From Coleophoma eucalyptorum (lineage: Eukaryota > Ascomycota > Leotiomycetes > Helotiales > Dermateaceae), in the NCBI GenBank assembly GCA_026120035.1, contig JALRME010000001.1:2803909-2867908 (forward strand): a DNA stretch of 64,000 bases. The letters run 5' to 3'. Below are positions 1-10,481 of this stretch, in pieces; the stretch's first letter is position 1; each line of letters begins with the position of its first letter. Below the pieces are notes generated by a model, which was given only the letters and a program-made list of their open reading frames with translations, did not search any database and was not told the DNA's origin. The position numbers were made by a program, and so were the translations under genes.

Positions 1-770
1 GCTCTCTACATTTGGAGAGGGAAGACGAATCAGTACATTCGAGTTCTGCCTCTGCTTACCAGATAACTTAGCCCCCGGATCCAGCCAGGATTAAATTCGG
101 TGTTGTGGAGAGCGAATAGTGACGTTGGTTTTGAGGCCTTCAACTCTCGGCTTCTGCAAGCGAGCGAGCGAGCGGAACGGCATTGCTTCCGCCTTGCATA
201 CTGAGCGGAAGCGGAAGCCAATATACTCCTCGAGGCTCGAAAGCCCATGATAACATGCGGAGGTCTGGTAAATTCGGCACGCGCATCAAATTTACTTCAG
301 CCTGCACCTGAGCAATAGGATGCCGTGCGTTCCATACGACTATGAGCCCTCCTTGATGCAGGCGCTGAATCATAGGCTGGATTCTATAAGCGACGGACTG
401 CACAATGGCTACCCCTAAGGTACCCATGTTTTTCAACTGTACATGTCATGTGCAACATCTATGTGGACCGCTTCGTTGGTTTTTAGGATTGTATGTGTGT
501 TTGGCTCGCTTGCCCAGATTCCATGGACATTCCGCAAGGTTTTTTGGTCAATGACATTGTCAAATAATAGTACAGGCTCAGCGATTAGAACCATAGACGA
601 GGTGAATAAAGAAATTGTGAATTACATGCTCTGAACGGACTTAACGCCTCCAAGTTAACAGACTAAGCAAACCCTGGGTATCTTGCACAAACGGCTGTCT
701 ATTGCTCCATAACGCAACCCAAAGATAAAGCAAAAGCAGTCGACTCCTCGTGTTCAATAGACCACCAATT
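1..770. other. No supported gene; intergenic at window edge
   Basis: Downstream flank of the WLM protease gene. Several short reading frames exist on both strands (for example a 98-codon one on the minus strand at 140-436), but none shows a recognisable domain, signal peptide or splice-consistent extension. A short CGAG tetranucleotide run sits at 161-172. Part of a gene lying further left could be cut by the window edge; I see nothing that proves it. Confidence 0.4.
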
Positions 771-2431
771 TCATAGACTCTTCCTGGCACCGCACACTTG
801 ACAAATACCATAATCACCAGCATTCACAAACTGGCTTCCCTTACATGAAACGCTCTTGCAATGCCATGAGTTTGGTACAAATTCAGGTCGAAGCACATTG
901 GAACAGACCAAGCATGTAAGAGCCTCAACATTATTGGAAATGGAGCAGATAGGACAAGGTTCTCCCGCGATACTACTCTGTGGCATGGAAGTCGGCTTCT
1001 GGTATACCATATTGCCACCTGTAGCGGGAAGGATATTCTGATTTTTTTCTTCAGTAATGCGCGTTCTCAGCAGTTCTGGCTTTGTCTCCTTGAAAGGACA
1101 GCCTTTCGATTGAGTCTCGTCGGTATTGGCTTCACTAGCTGTTGATATATTGTCCTCATCCACCGCCTTACGCTGCCGATCTATCTCCTCAATGTTATTG
1201 CGGGCTGGTTCTGCCCATGGGCCAGTCTTCGGTTCTGATACTGATGTATCCCTCGGCCTTGGTTTTGAAGGTCTTTTTAATGCTAGTAATGGGGATATCT
1301 TCGATGCTGTTAATGGAGTCTGCCCTGATGATTTGAAAGATCCTTGAAAGTCCTGCAGCTCGGAGAATTCACGTCGTGCATTCTCATCGTCCTTATCCTC
1401 GTCTTCACAAACCTTGACCATGCCATTGCCCTTAGAATCTAACAATGCCTTACCATTAATGTCGATAGCTTCGTCTGGTTCCGTCTTAATGAAGACATCG
1501 TCCTCATCTTCGCTTTGAGTCTCTGAATCAGAGACAAGTTCTTCGTCTTTTGGGGTCGCCTCTTTGACTTCAAACCTTGCCAAAGCCGCAGCAGCTCGAA
1601 GCTCTCTACCACGGACGCTTCCAGCAACCCTTGGCTTTGCCGTCGTCCATTTTCCCTCGAGTTGCCGCTTGGTCATATCGTCACCACCAAGTGCTTGGCC
1701 ATTTTCGCCAAACTTTTTCTTGATTCTTCGTTCTTGCTGCTCCTTGTAAGTGATCTTCGGTTTCAACTTCCTTTTTCTTCCTCTTCGCAATGATCTGAAT
1801 GTTCCGCCGCAAAGGTGCTCCGGCAAAGCTTCACCTTCATCAAGTTCTTCTCTTGCAAAAGTTCCATTTTCTAGGAGTGTTCCTCGACCCCACTAAAGTC
1901 TGGTCAGTATGAATCCAAGCATTTAAAAAGCGAACAGTGGTTATACTGACAAGGCCATCACCAGTATATCCTCTTTCCCAAAGTGCTTTCATTTCCACTG
2001 AGAAATCGTTTCTAATCTTCCAAAAGGCTCTGGAATGATTCATCTGTTTGCAGTGGGCGAGCTCATGCATCATAACCATCTGGACAAACTTAAATGGAAG
2101 CCATTTTCCTGTCTTGGGCGACTTAAGAACTAGCTGAATGACCCTATGAAATTGTGAGCGCTGGGCTTAGTTTACGATACCATTACTGAAGGTACAGTAC
2201 TCACTCGCCATTATTGAAGTTTCGTCCCCAAAATTCCAAGTTGGGCTCATATTCTTCAAGAGATACGACAGATAAGTAATGCTTATTCATGATAGGTAGG
2301 CATTGAGCTGCAATACGCTCGAGAAAGTCTTTGGAGATGGCTTCATCGGGACCTGGCCTTGGTTTGAGGAAGACGATATTCTTGTTCGGACTAGTCCGCT
2401 TTTCATTTATCCGTTCCCAGCCAAGAGGCAT
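771..2431 (-). CDS. WSS1: WLM-domain metalloprotease, Wss1-like (DNA-protein crosslink repair)
   Basis: Exons on the minus strand are 2431-2205, 2143-1951 and 1892-771, joined across introns of 61 and 58 bp, giving about 513 residues. The start is the ATG of MPLGWERINEKR. The WLM domain occupies roughly residues 5-200 and carries the zinc-protease signature HELAHCKQMNH (about 102-112), with the two His plus Glu and the third His expected of the family. The middle is charged and low in complexity. The C-terminus has a RanBP2-type C4 zinc finger (CPIC then CLVC, about 453-472) and a second C4 set (CKSVSC, CQVC) to the stop. Family knowledge: Wss1/SPRTN-type proteases clear proteins covalently trapped on DNA and act in SUMO-linked pathways in the nucleus. 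I did not identify a Cdc48-binding SHP motif with confidence. Confidence 0.88.
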
Positions 2432-2871
2432 GGTGGAAACGACAGTATGAAGAGATTCTTGAGAAGTGCAGTGCAGCTCGTCTCGTATTTCACTCTCGTT
2501 TGCGTGGAGAGATTGCTATCATGCTCCATCCAACGTTGATTCGAATGAGGTACGTGGGATGAAATGACGTTGAAGTCACGTATGAACGCGTCCGTGCCTG
2601 GAGCCTCGCGTGATCACGAGGTATGAAAAACGTATGAAGTCTCGCAGTCGGAATAATTTGAATTGAATTTTGAATTCGGATATAAATTTGGATATCCTGT
2701 CTATCTGTCTACCTGTCTACCTGCATCCGAACTGATAACAATTCGGTCTATAAATAAATAGTTCTAGAATGTCTATAGTCCGAGGTCTGTTTGTAACAAA
2801 TTCTCTCAGACCTATCGCTAAAGGATTCAAATGACACTGAAAGATTTCAAGCGAAGTTTAAAGCATTACTA
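2432..2871. other. Intergenic, AT-rich with short repeat
   Basis: Separates two minus-strand genes. It holds the putative promoter of the WLM gene and, near 2698-2723, a short imperfect octamer repeat (CTGTCTAC units). No coding signal is visible. Confidence 0.5.
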
Positions 2872-3942
2872 TCACGGTCCATCAGCCTGTGTAGCATATC
2901 CAGTTTGCACAACACATACCTGTAACATCTTAATAAAAGCCTGAACCTGCTTTGGCTCGGTTGACCATGAGGTGATGAGACGGATGACAGACTGCTTGCC
3001 ATCCAAAGTGTTCCAAATGAAGAAAGCAAAGACTTCTTGTAGCTTCTTGATAAGTGGGTTTGGTAAAATAGCGAAGACCTGGTTAGAAGCTATGCTCTCT
3101 GTCAAGCGGTACCCGGCTTCCTGGATACCAATTGATAAAGCCTTTGCCATCAAATTCGCATGTGAGGCAAGCTTGTAGAAGAGATCAGAACGGAAAAGTT
3201 CTTCGAACTGTGATCCGAGGATTCCACCTTTAGCTAGAAGCCCACCTCGTTGCTTGATGTGAAATCGGAAATCTTCTTGCAAGGTTGGATTGTTGATGAC
3301 TATGGCCTCTCCCATAAGAGCTCCGACCTTCGTGCCACCAATCCAGAACATATCCGTCAGGCGACCGTAATCTTCCAGCGTAAGGTCGTTCTGCTCGGCA
3401 GCAAGAGCTACACCAAGACGAGCGCCATCAAGAAACAAAAGAAGACCGTGCGCTCTACACAACTGTGCGATGGTCTCGAGTTCAGCTTTGGAATATAACG
3501 TGCCAACTTCGGTGGTATTCGATATATAGACCAAACGTGGTTTGGCCATGTGTGGAAAATGTAAATTGTCACCAAGTGCTTTCAGGATCCCGGCGGGTGT
3601 CAATTTTCCGTGAACTGGATCCACATTGATGATCTTCTGGCCGATAGCTTCGATAGCACCAGTTTCGCGTACGACGATGTGTCCAGAGCTAGCTGCAATC
3701 ACGGCCTCATAAGAGCGCAGACAGCTTCCAATTGCAATGATATTTGCCAGGGTTCCACTCGTAACAAAATAAATTGCAGCACCTGGAGCGTTCATCTTTT
3801 CTTTGATAAGAGCCTTGGCATTCATGGAATAGCTGTCCTCCCCATACGGCATCTGATTTGGCGTGTTTGCTCGAGCAATTGCTGCCATGATTTCGGGATG
3901 CGCGCCATCGCTATAATCATCTCTGAAGCTATAGCTAGCCAT
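2872..3942 (-). CDS. Bacterial-type low-specificity L-threonine aldolase (PLP-dependent)
   Basis: Intronless 356-residue frame starting MASYSFRDDYSDGAHPEI. It belongs to the beta-eliminating lyase / threonine aldolase fold, which cleaves L-threonine or L-allo-threonine to glycine and acetaldehyde with PLP. Visible residues: SGHIVVRETGA with His88 stacking on the cofactor, LDGAR with Asp172 contacting the pyridine nitrogen, and GGTKVGAL with Lys205 as the Schiff-base lysine. The N-terminal S-F-x-D-Y-S-x-G-A-H-P signature is that of the bacterial (Firmicutes-like) branch, not of the fungal GLY1 type, which begins with an F-R-S-D-x-x-T motif. No targeting peptide is obvious, so it is probably cytosolic. 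A gtatgt directly after codon 340 could be a donor that would change the last 16 residues; the simple frame is preferred. Substrate stereopreference cannot be read from sequence. Confidence 0.85.
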   Translation of the reverse strand: MASYSFRDDYSDGAHPEIMAAIARANTPNQMPYGEDSYSMNAKALIKEKMNAPGAAIYFVTSGTLANIIAIGSCLRSYEAVIAASSGHIVVRETGAIEAIGQKIINVDPVHGKLTPAGILKALGDNLHFPHMAKPRLVYISNTTEVGTLYSKAELETIAQLCRAHGLLLFLDGARLGVALAAEQNDLTLEDYGRLTDMFWIGGTKVGALMGEAIVINNPTLQEDFRFHIKQRGGLLAKGGILGSQFEELFRSDLFYKLASHANLMAKALSIGIQEAGYRLTESIASNQVFAILPNPLIKKLQEVFAFFIWNTLDGKQSVIRLITSWSTEPKQVQAFIKMLQVCVVQTGYATQADGP

Positions 3943-5110
3943 CTTATACCTGGGAATTGTTCGGGGTACGTTTCTCTGTAAGGATGATAGGAGGAAGAAA
4001 GAACAGGACGGGTAAAGCGAAGCGAAGAGGGCACTTCGAGACCTTTAACGATCAATTAAAGGGAACGACTAAAATTTGGCTCCTCAATCATGACTAAACT
4101 TGTTCTATTAATTAGTTCCTTTAGTGGGCTCTTGTAAGTTCCGTTGCGGATCATCCCGAACGGTCTTTGGCTCTATGGCCGTGATCTTGAGTAATGAGTC
4201 GGTTTAGATCGCATATCTATCTGCTCGTTTCTCCTCGACAATTACTCTCATATGCTCAACCATTACCTTCCATCAAGCAAGCAGATCACGCTTTCAACGC
4301 CAGTCGAATACGATGCATCTCTACATGTCTCTGATGGAGAAAAGAATAGAGTTGAGTCGTATTGACCGGCAAGTACCATACCGGATCAATGAGATTTAGT
4401 GCTATGTGTGGTAGGAATAACAGCTATGGCCCGCCTAAAAACACCTATGAACCCGAGGAACTTTAGCACGCGCTTTTAAGCAATATTTTGTTCCATATCA
4501 TCTGAAAGATTGGACGGAATCATTTATAGATGTTCCGAACGTGTATTGAAGATCTTTCTTACAGGATGAGAAGTGTCTGGAAGCAGTTTCATGTTATGCC
4601 TTTAGCGAGGGCTACTGTTGTATTTCACGTTTGCACCGGGCCGGGATGGACAATCCTCAAACATCCATGCATAGCAGCCTTACTGAGAACCTTGATCGGA
4701 CGACTATATCCCAAACCAGGGATGTAAATTCACGGCTAATCATGACGATAGAGTAACCTTGCAGTATCATCGTCCGTCGATCTCGCCGCGTATCTCCAAG
4801 TATATTGTCGCCCTGGTCAGAGGAGGCGAGCTGTCACTCCTCCTCTAGTGTTTGGAACTGCTTGCTTATCAGGGCTATCAGCGTAGGATTATTTCTTCCC
4901 TCTTTCTTCCACATCTCCTCTTGCCTTCTGCTGATATTTCTCTCATTTCTACCATATTCTTCTCATTTAGCGGTCTGCGATCGCTTCCATTCATTGCTTG
5001 TGAACTGTTTATATTCTATTCAACCTTTACACGAGCTTGACGCCATTTCTATAGGACGCCCAATTCGAAACCAATTCAGCAAAAGTCTCTTCATATTCCC
5101 AACACTCATA
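3943..5110. other. Intergenic with CT-rich leader of the secreted-protein gene
   Basis: No supported gene. The distal part (about 4870-5110) is strongly CT-rich (TTCTTCCCTC-type tracts), typical of leaders of well-expressed fungal genes, and leads into the ATG at 5111. The part next to 3943 is the promoter of the aldolase gene. Confidence 0.5.
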
Positions 5111-5625
5111 ATGTTTTTCGCAACTATTCTCACTCTTCTTTTCGCGCTCCCTATGGCCATACTAGCCTTTCCGTCGCCGAGAGTAGGCCAAGACCACCTC
5201 GAAGTCCTCCGAATGCGAGCGTCCACCAGCGTCAATTCAGCGGCAGTAACAGACACAGTTTGCGACGACCCAGAAGCGTGAGTAACGCTGCCAAGACCAG
5301 AACAAGAAAAAAGAAGATCTAATTATCACTCTTTAGAAACATAGTTTTTCACGATCAGAACGTTGCCGAGCTTGCAATCTGTGGTGGGATTGCTGGGTCC
5401 ATCACGAAATGTGGTGGAGCCCCAACGTCAACAACTGGAGCATCAGGATCGGCCAAGTTTAGCTTGAATGCTCTGACAAGTGGAGCCACGATCAATGTTA
5501 GCAAAGGACGCTGGGAGGCGTGTGTTAGAGCTGCAGCGGCTGTGTGTCCGACTGGTAGCTTCTCGAGTACTTGTATTGGTGGTGCTTCGAGTGGAGATGT
5601 TGCTTTTACCTTGGATGAGCTGTAA
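5111..5625 (+). CDS. Small secreted six-cysteine protein, unknown function
   Basis: Exons 5111-5277 and 5337-5625 join across a 59-bp intron (GTGAGT ... TTTAG), giving 151 residues. Residues 1-19 (MFFATILTLLFALPMAILA) form a clear signal peptide. The mature chain has exactly six cysteines (51, 71, 81, 118, 126, 135), one N-V-S glycosylation sequon at 109, and is rich in Gly, Ser, Ala and Thr. Size, secretion signal and even cysteine number fit a disulfide-stabilised extracellular protein of the candidate-effector or cell-surface type; that role is inference. I do not recognise the family. Without the intron, exon 1 hits a stop soon after the donor, so simple ORF reading misses the cysteine-rich half. 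Confidence 0.75.
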
Positions 5626-5809
5626 GAAAGTCTTGGGGTTAAAGAATAATTCAGGTCAAAAGGTCAAAGAAATGGGCCACGTTTAATTGATGAAAAGGCC
5701 AAACGCGACAAACAAAATATATTTAGGCACACGAGAGTGGCATGCAACATGCAATATCTATCATAACCTAACACTAAATTCCTTCAAATATTATTGATGA
5801 TGCATCCAC

Positions 5810-7645
5810 CTAGTCAATATTGTCATCTCTCATAGAAAACAACTGATGCATGACCTCCTCATTCTTTGACCTGAGAGCGTCATGATACATAGAATTAGTG
5901 ATAAACTGCTTGATTCCCTTGACCTTACTAGCGGTCTGCTGCGCTAGCCCAAAGTCGACATACATGTCGTTGAAATATGTCGCAGCATATACAGGGACTT
6001 CGTTCTTAGCCAACTGCCAGTCATCGTACAAGGCTGGCCAGCCTGAGTATTGCGCAATGAGCTCAGCAGCTGGGCGAAGCTGGGCGAGTTCTGTTGATGT
6101 CTCGAACATGAACGGGAAGATCATCTCACCAGCCCAGTATAGCGGTTGTTCGCTGAGGTCAGCGGGTGAGTTTGGAGCAGATGAGAGCCATTGAAACTCT
6201 TTCAAGGACCTCCCAACTCGATCTGCTGACCAGTTTGATGCTGTGCCTTCACAATATATAGCTTCATGAAGCACAGCATATAGCACCCCATTGTCAAATG
6301 TGAGTGCGCTTTCAAGCGCCGCGAGAGTGGGTCGGGTCAGGAATTGGAATTGTTCGAGATCGGACTTCATGCGATACACATGTTCGTGAACAGAATCAAT
6401 TCCACCATGTGCTCCAAATGCCTTACCAAGTGTCATGAAATATCGAACAGTCAATGTTCCTCCAGAAGGTAGTGGGATACCGCCTTTGCTCTTTATGTGG
6501 AAGGCTAGCTTTTGCACATTCTCGACGTCCTCCGGGTATTTTGAGTAGTAAGACTTATTGCGGTCCATGACGAGTTTATACGTGGCTTTGTATACCTCAT
6601 CAGCATGCTGGACAGCTATCGGAGCTAGACCACCAGTCATGAAAACCTCTCTGAGACCTTGCGGAAATTTGGATAAGTAAGTGAGGGCACAGAAACCTCC
6701 AAATGACTGGCCAAAGATACTCCACTTCTTGAGTTCAGGTGGATAATTCTGTGTAAGAGTCCTTCGGATTGCTTCAGCGTCTTGGACAATACTGTCTGCG
6801 CGGAACAATTTGAGGTAGTCTGCTTGTTTCTGAGCATCTCCTCGTAATGCCAGCGTACTAGCTGATATCGGAGTACTAAGACCAGTGCCACGTTGATCCA
6901 TATAGAGCATCTGGTAGCCTTTGTCAAGTGCAACGTTGGTCAATGCCATGTTTTGGGGAGGTGGGCAAGCACCGCCAGGACCGCCTTGAAGCTATCAAGT
7001 TGCATAGTTTAGCTGAGGTAAAGACATTGAAAAAAGTATTTAACAAAGTCCCAACTCACATAGAGCAACCATGGTTTCTGTGATTTCTTGTTGGCCTCTT
7101 CGTCCGAAGCAGGTGCTACGGGAGACTCATGCCTTGATGCACTGCGAGCAAAGATCTCGAGCGTTCCGGAGGATGGGTTGGAGTAATCCAGAGGGACTTG
7201 AAAACGCATCTCTGAGACTTTGAGCTTCCCTATCAATTAGGTCAGTCTCACAGTATAGTCCTTATCTCTTGGAAAGCTGCGAAGGGGTCCATTTCGGTAG
7301 CAAAATGAAATCATTTATCAAACAAACTCGACTCCAAGCTGGAAACCTTTCGCATTGCACGATCAAAAACTGCATTGCTAGATGGCAATTGATATGGATG
7401 ATCAGAAAGGGGGGGGGGGACTTTGACTCTTGATGAACTCAGGACTCATGCTAGGAGTGCAGATGTGTTATGAGAAGGGCCTGGGAGGAGCACAAAGCAG
7501 TGACGCAAAGCTACAACGGACAGTACTTGGAGATATGAGCCGAGCACATAGTTGCATATCTCGTTCAAAATGAAAGATGCGCTCACTCACCAGGAATGAG
7601 ATGAGTCTTCGTCTCTAGTAGACGCGCGAAAGCCATCCTAGTCAT
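5810..7645 (-). CDS. Proline iminopeptidase (alpha/beta hydrolase, peptidase S33)
   Basis: Exons on the minus strand are 7645-7591, 7229-7060 and 6991-5810, giving about 468 residues (465 if the second ATG at 7636 is used). Intron 1 is unusually long here (361 bp) and includes an 11-C tract; intron 2 is 68 bp. The joins restore HLIPGKLKVSEMRF and LLYLQGGPGGACPPPQN. Visible motifs: the oxyanion-hole HGGPG-like element LQGGPGGA, the DQRGTG motif, and the nucleophile elbow GQSFGG with Ser171. A C-terminal His (MYHDAL) is placed as expected for the triad. Family knowledge: these enzymes release N-terminal proline from short peptides. No signal peptide or membrane segment is seen, so it is probably cytosolic. 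Confidence 0.88.
7409..7419. repeat. Homopolymer G11 tract in an intron
   Basis: Eleven consecutive G on the plus strand, inside intron 1 of the minus-strand proline iminopeptidase gene. Prone to length change and to sequencing error. Confidence 0.9.
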
Positions 7646-8220
7646 GTATGCGTTTCCACTAAAAACTTGTAATCTGATTGAATTTTGATATATCAGGGAT
7701 GGTATCGTGTGGATTGTTGATGATGTTGTTGTGTTGTTCTTGAGCAGTCTAGACCCGAGACCACTCGCGAGATAGGATGAAGCTCGTCGCCGTTGCCCGC
7801 TTTCGCCACGGCAAATTTATCCTCAACTTCCTCACATCGCACAAATTCCTGTGAGCTCAGAAGCGGCGGTCCGAATAAACCCAGACACTCGTAAGTAGTG
7901 ATTTCTTATTGTACATACGTCTTGGGATTTGTCTATCTTAATTATTGCAAGTTGCAGTAACGTAAATATTCTTGGAAATATTCTGGGCTGTAGAATCCAT
8001 ATGCAAAATTCTCGCTCGTGCATGAAGAGGGAGTCCTCTTCGCACCAACACAACTATTGATATATCTATTGAGATCCTGCCTTCCAGCATTATTCGTTAT
8101 ACAGCATAGGTGTGCCATGCTCTTGGCCTAGATTGCTACGCAAGCTGACTTCAAACTTACGCAGTTCACGTGACAAATACCAATTGTCACCGAGCATTGC
8201 AAAGCATAGCTCAACAAGTC
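7646..8220. promoter_or_regulatory. Divergent promoter region, PIP / kelch gene
   Basis: A 575-bp intergenic shared by two divergent genes. A palindromic TCACGTGA lies at 8166-8173 and a CCAAT at 8180-8184, both within 55 bp of the kelch start codon. Both are known fungal factor sites (bHLH/Cbf1-type and CCAAT-binding complex); use here is inference. A 73-codon minus-strand frame within it is not supported. Confidence 0.4.
8166..8173. promoter_or_regulatory. TCACGTGA palindrome upstream of the kelch gene
   Basis: 8-bp palindrome, 48 bp before the ATG at 8221. Matches the bHLH/Cbf1-type E-box. The same octamer occurs at 39559-39566 upstream of RRN3. Confidence 0.4.
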
Positions 8221-10348
8221 ATGGCTAAAGACAAGAAAGGTAAAAGCGATAGCAAAAAGGCCAAACTAGCCGAAAAGAAGCAGAAGCAGGCCAGTAAGGG
8301 CGAAAAGAAAGAGAAAGCCAAAGCCTCCAAGGCCAACGAGAGCGATGCCGAAGACGTGGATTTAGATGCTGTTCTGGCCGAGTACGCAAAGCAACAAGAG
8401 CAATTCCTCAAGGTGACTGAAGCACCATGCGAACCCCCAAAGCCTCGTGCTTCATCTACGATCATTGCGTCGCCGGCAAATAGCAACGAGCTCTTTGTGT
8501 TTGGTGGAGAGTACTTCAATGGCGCGTTGGCGACGTTTTTCAATGATCTCTACGTCTACTTAATTGATCGGGATGAATGGAGGCTTATCACCAGTCCTAA
8601 TTCTCCATTACCTCGCTCGGGTCATGCATGGTGTCGGGGTGGAAATGCAGGAGGAATATACCTCTTTGGCGGAGAGTTCTCTTCGCCGAAGCAGGGCACC
8701 TTTTATCACTATAATGATGTGAGATTTTATCTGCTTGTGCAATCTGTTGATTAAAGCTGATACCAGGATATAGTTCTGGCGCTTCGAACCATCAAGTAGG
8801 GAGTGGGCACGTGTGGACACGAAAGGGAAGACACCTCCAGCAAGAAGTGGCCATCGTATGACCTATTTCAAGAACTATATAATCCTATTTGGTGGATTCC
8901 AGGACACATCACAAACCACCAAGTACCTGGCAGATCTCTGGATTTATGACACCCAAAACTTCACCTGGCATAATCCAGCTCTGCCGCTTGCAAATCAGAA
9001 GCCTGACCCGCGCTCATCTTTCTCATTCTTGCCTCATGAGTCTGGTGCCGTATTGTATGGTGGCTACTCCAGAGTCAAAACGACAGTGACCGGCAAGCAG
9101 ACCAAAGGAGGTGGACAACCCCAGAGAAATATCCTAAAGCCCATGGTTCACCAGGACTGTTTCTATCTGAAAATTACCCAGCCAGCCACTGATGCTGCAC
9201 CAAACACTCCACCCACGGTGCGTTGGGAGCGCAGAAAGAAGCCTGCCAATATTCCGACACCTCTACGCGCTGGAGCAACTATGGCATACCACAAAGGTCG
9301 CGGAATTTCATTTGGGGGAGTTCATGATGTTGAAGAAAGCGAAGAGGGGATTGACAGTGAATTCTTCAACCAACTTTTTGCATGGAATATCGAACGTAAC
9401 CGCTACTTCCCACTGTCACTGCGAAAGCCACGGACAACCCAGCGAAAAGCCCAAGGTAACGAGCGTGGTGGTCGCCGAGGTAGAGGACAGGCGAACGAAG
9501 AAGAACTCCTGCGAAATCTTGCCGCATTGGAGACCGGAAAATCCATAGCTGATGCAGATGATATGGAATTGAACAAGCCAAAGGAGGAGTCGGATGAGAA
9601 ACCACTCCCCAAGAAAGAAGTCCTGATGGAATTCCCGCACCCAAGATTCAATGCACAACTTGCTGTGCAAGACGATGTTCTATACATCTTTGGCGGAACC
9701 TTTGAAAAGGGAGATCGCGAGTACACCTTCGATGAAATGTACGCGGTTGATCTTGGAAAATTGGATGGCGTAAAGCAGATATACCACCGCGAGCTCGACA
9801 ACTGGCTGGGAAGTGATGACGAGGACAGCGAAGATGATGACGAGGACGACGACGAGGACGACGACGACGAGGACGAGGAGGGTGATGTTGAGATGATAGT
9901 AGAGAAACGGCCACATACCGAAAGCACCCGAAAATCCAGACGCAAGGACAAGGAGTCCGGTGAGGCTGCAGCTTCATCTACACCAGACGATGTATCGGCG
10001 ACTGCTTCTCCTGGCTTCGATGACACACCAGAAGACACATCTGCAACACCAGAGGACAATCTTCCTCACCCACGTCCTTTCGAGTCCAGAAGAGATTTCT
10101 TCCAGCGTACTGGCAATGAGTGGCAAGAAGCATTGATGACAAGTTTGAGATGGAAAGGTATCCAACCAGAAAGCTTAGCTGTCAAAGAGATCAAGACAAA
10201 AGCCTTTGAGATGAGTGAGGAGAAGTGGTGGGATTGCAGAGAGGAAATAACCGCGCTGGAAGACGAGCAGGATGCTGCAGGTATTGGTGAAGTTGTTGCG
10301 CTCACCGATAGAGGTGAGACTACAAGTGGCCCTGGAAGGAGAAGATAG
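8221..10348 (+). CDS. Kelch-repeat protein with DUF4110 (KLHDC4 / Kel3-like)
   Basis: Exons 8221-8718 and 8774-10348 join across a 55-bp intron; the join reads FYHYND-FWRFEPSS. The product is about 690 residues and starts MAKDKKGKS, after which a lysine/alanine-rich helical head (about 1-60) precedes six or so kelch blades. Repeated F-G-G-E/x and YLFGGE, IILFGG, LYIFGGTF motifs with the following W/Y mark the beta-propeller (about 90-390). A long Asp/Glu tract lies at 9812-9895, followed by a Ser/Thr-rich linker. The C-terminal 90 residues (PFESRRDFFQRTGNEW onward) match the DUF4110 domain known from KLHDC4 and yeast Kel3. Function of this subgroup is poorly defined, probably cytoplasmic or nucleolar scaffolding. 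It is divergent from the iminopeptidase gene and convergent with VPS71, with 133 bp between the stops. Confidence 0.88.
9812..9895 (+). repeat. Acidic GAY-codon tract in the kelch gene
   Basis: Run of GAC/GAT/GAG/GAA codons encoding an Asp/Glu stretch with few interruptions. It is a low-complexity trinucleotide-like tract within coding sequence and creates misleading Ser-rich frames on the other strand. Confidence 0.85.
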
Positions 10349-10481
10349 GTTTCCCTGAGATCTTGGATCCGTAGAATTAAGTCGAAATATCGATTTCCTC
10401 AAACCATGTAACCTCTTGGGTGCTTCAAGGTTAAAGCATAATTAACGTGCCATCGTTACAGCATCTGTGAGGTAAATTCCG

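Noticed and set aside
140..436. 98-codon minus-strand frame at the window edge
   Set aside because: No ATG at the frame start, no domain, and no splice-consistent extension; could only be judged with sequence to the left.
2872..2925. Possible terminal intron in the threonine aldolase (GTATGT after codon 340)
   Set aside because: The nearest acceptor gives only a 33-bp intron, and the next gives an unlikely long tail; the uninterrupted frame is simpler.
9403..10059. 218-codon Ser-rich minus-strand frame
   Set aside because: Antisense shadow of the acidic tract and Ser/Thr linker of the kelch gene.
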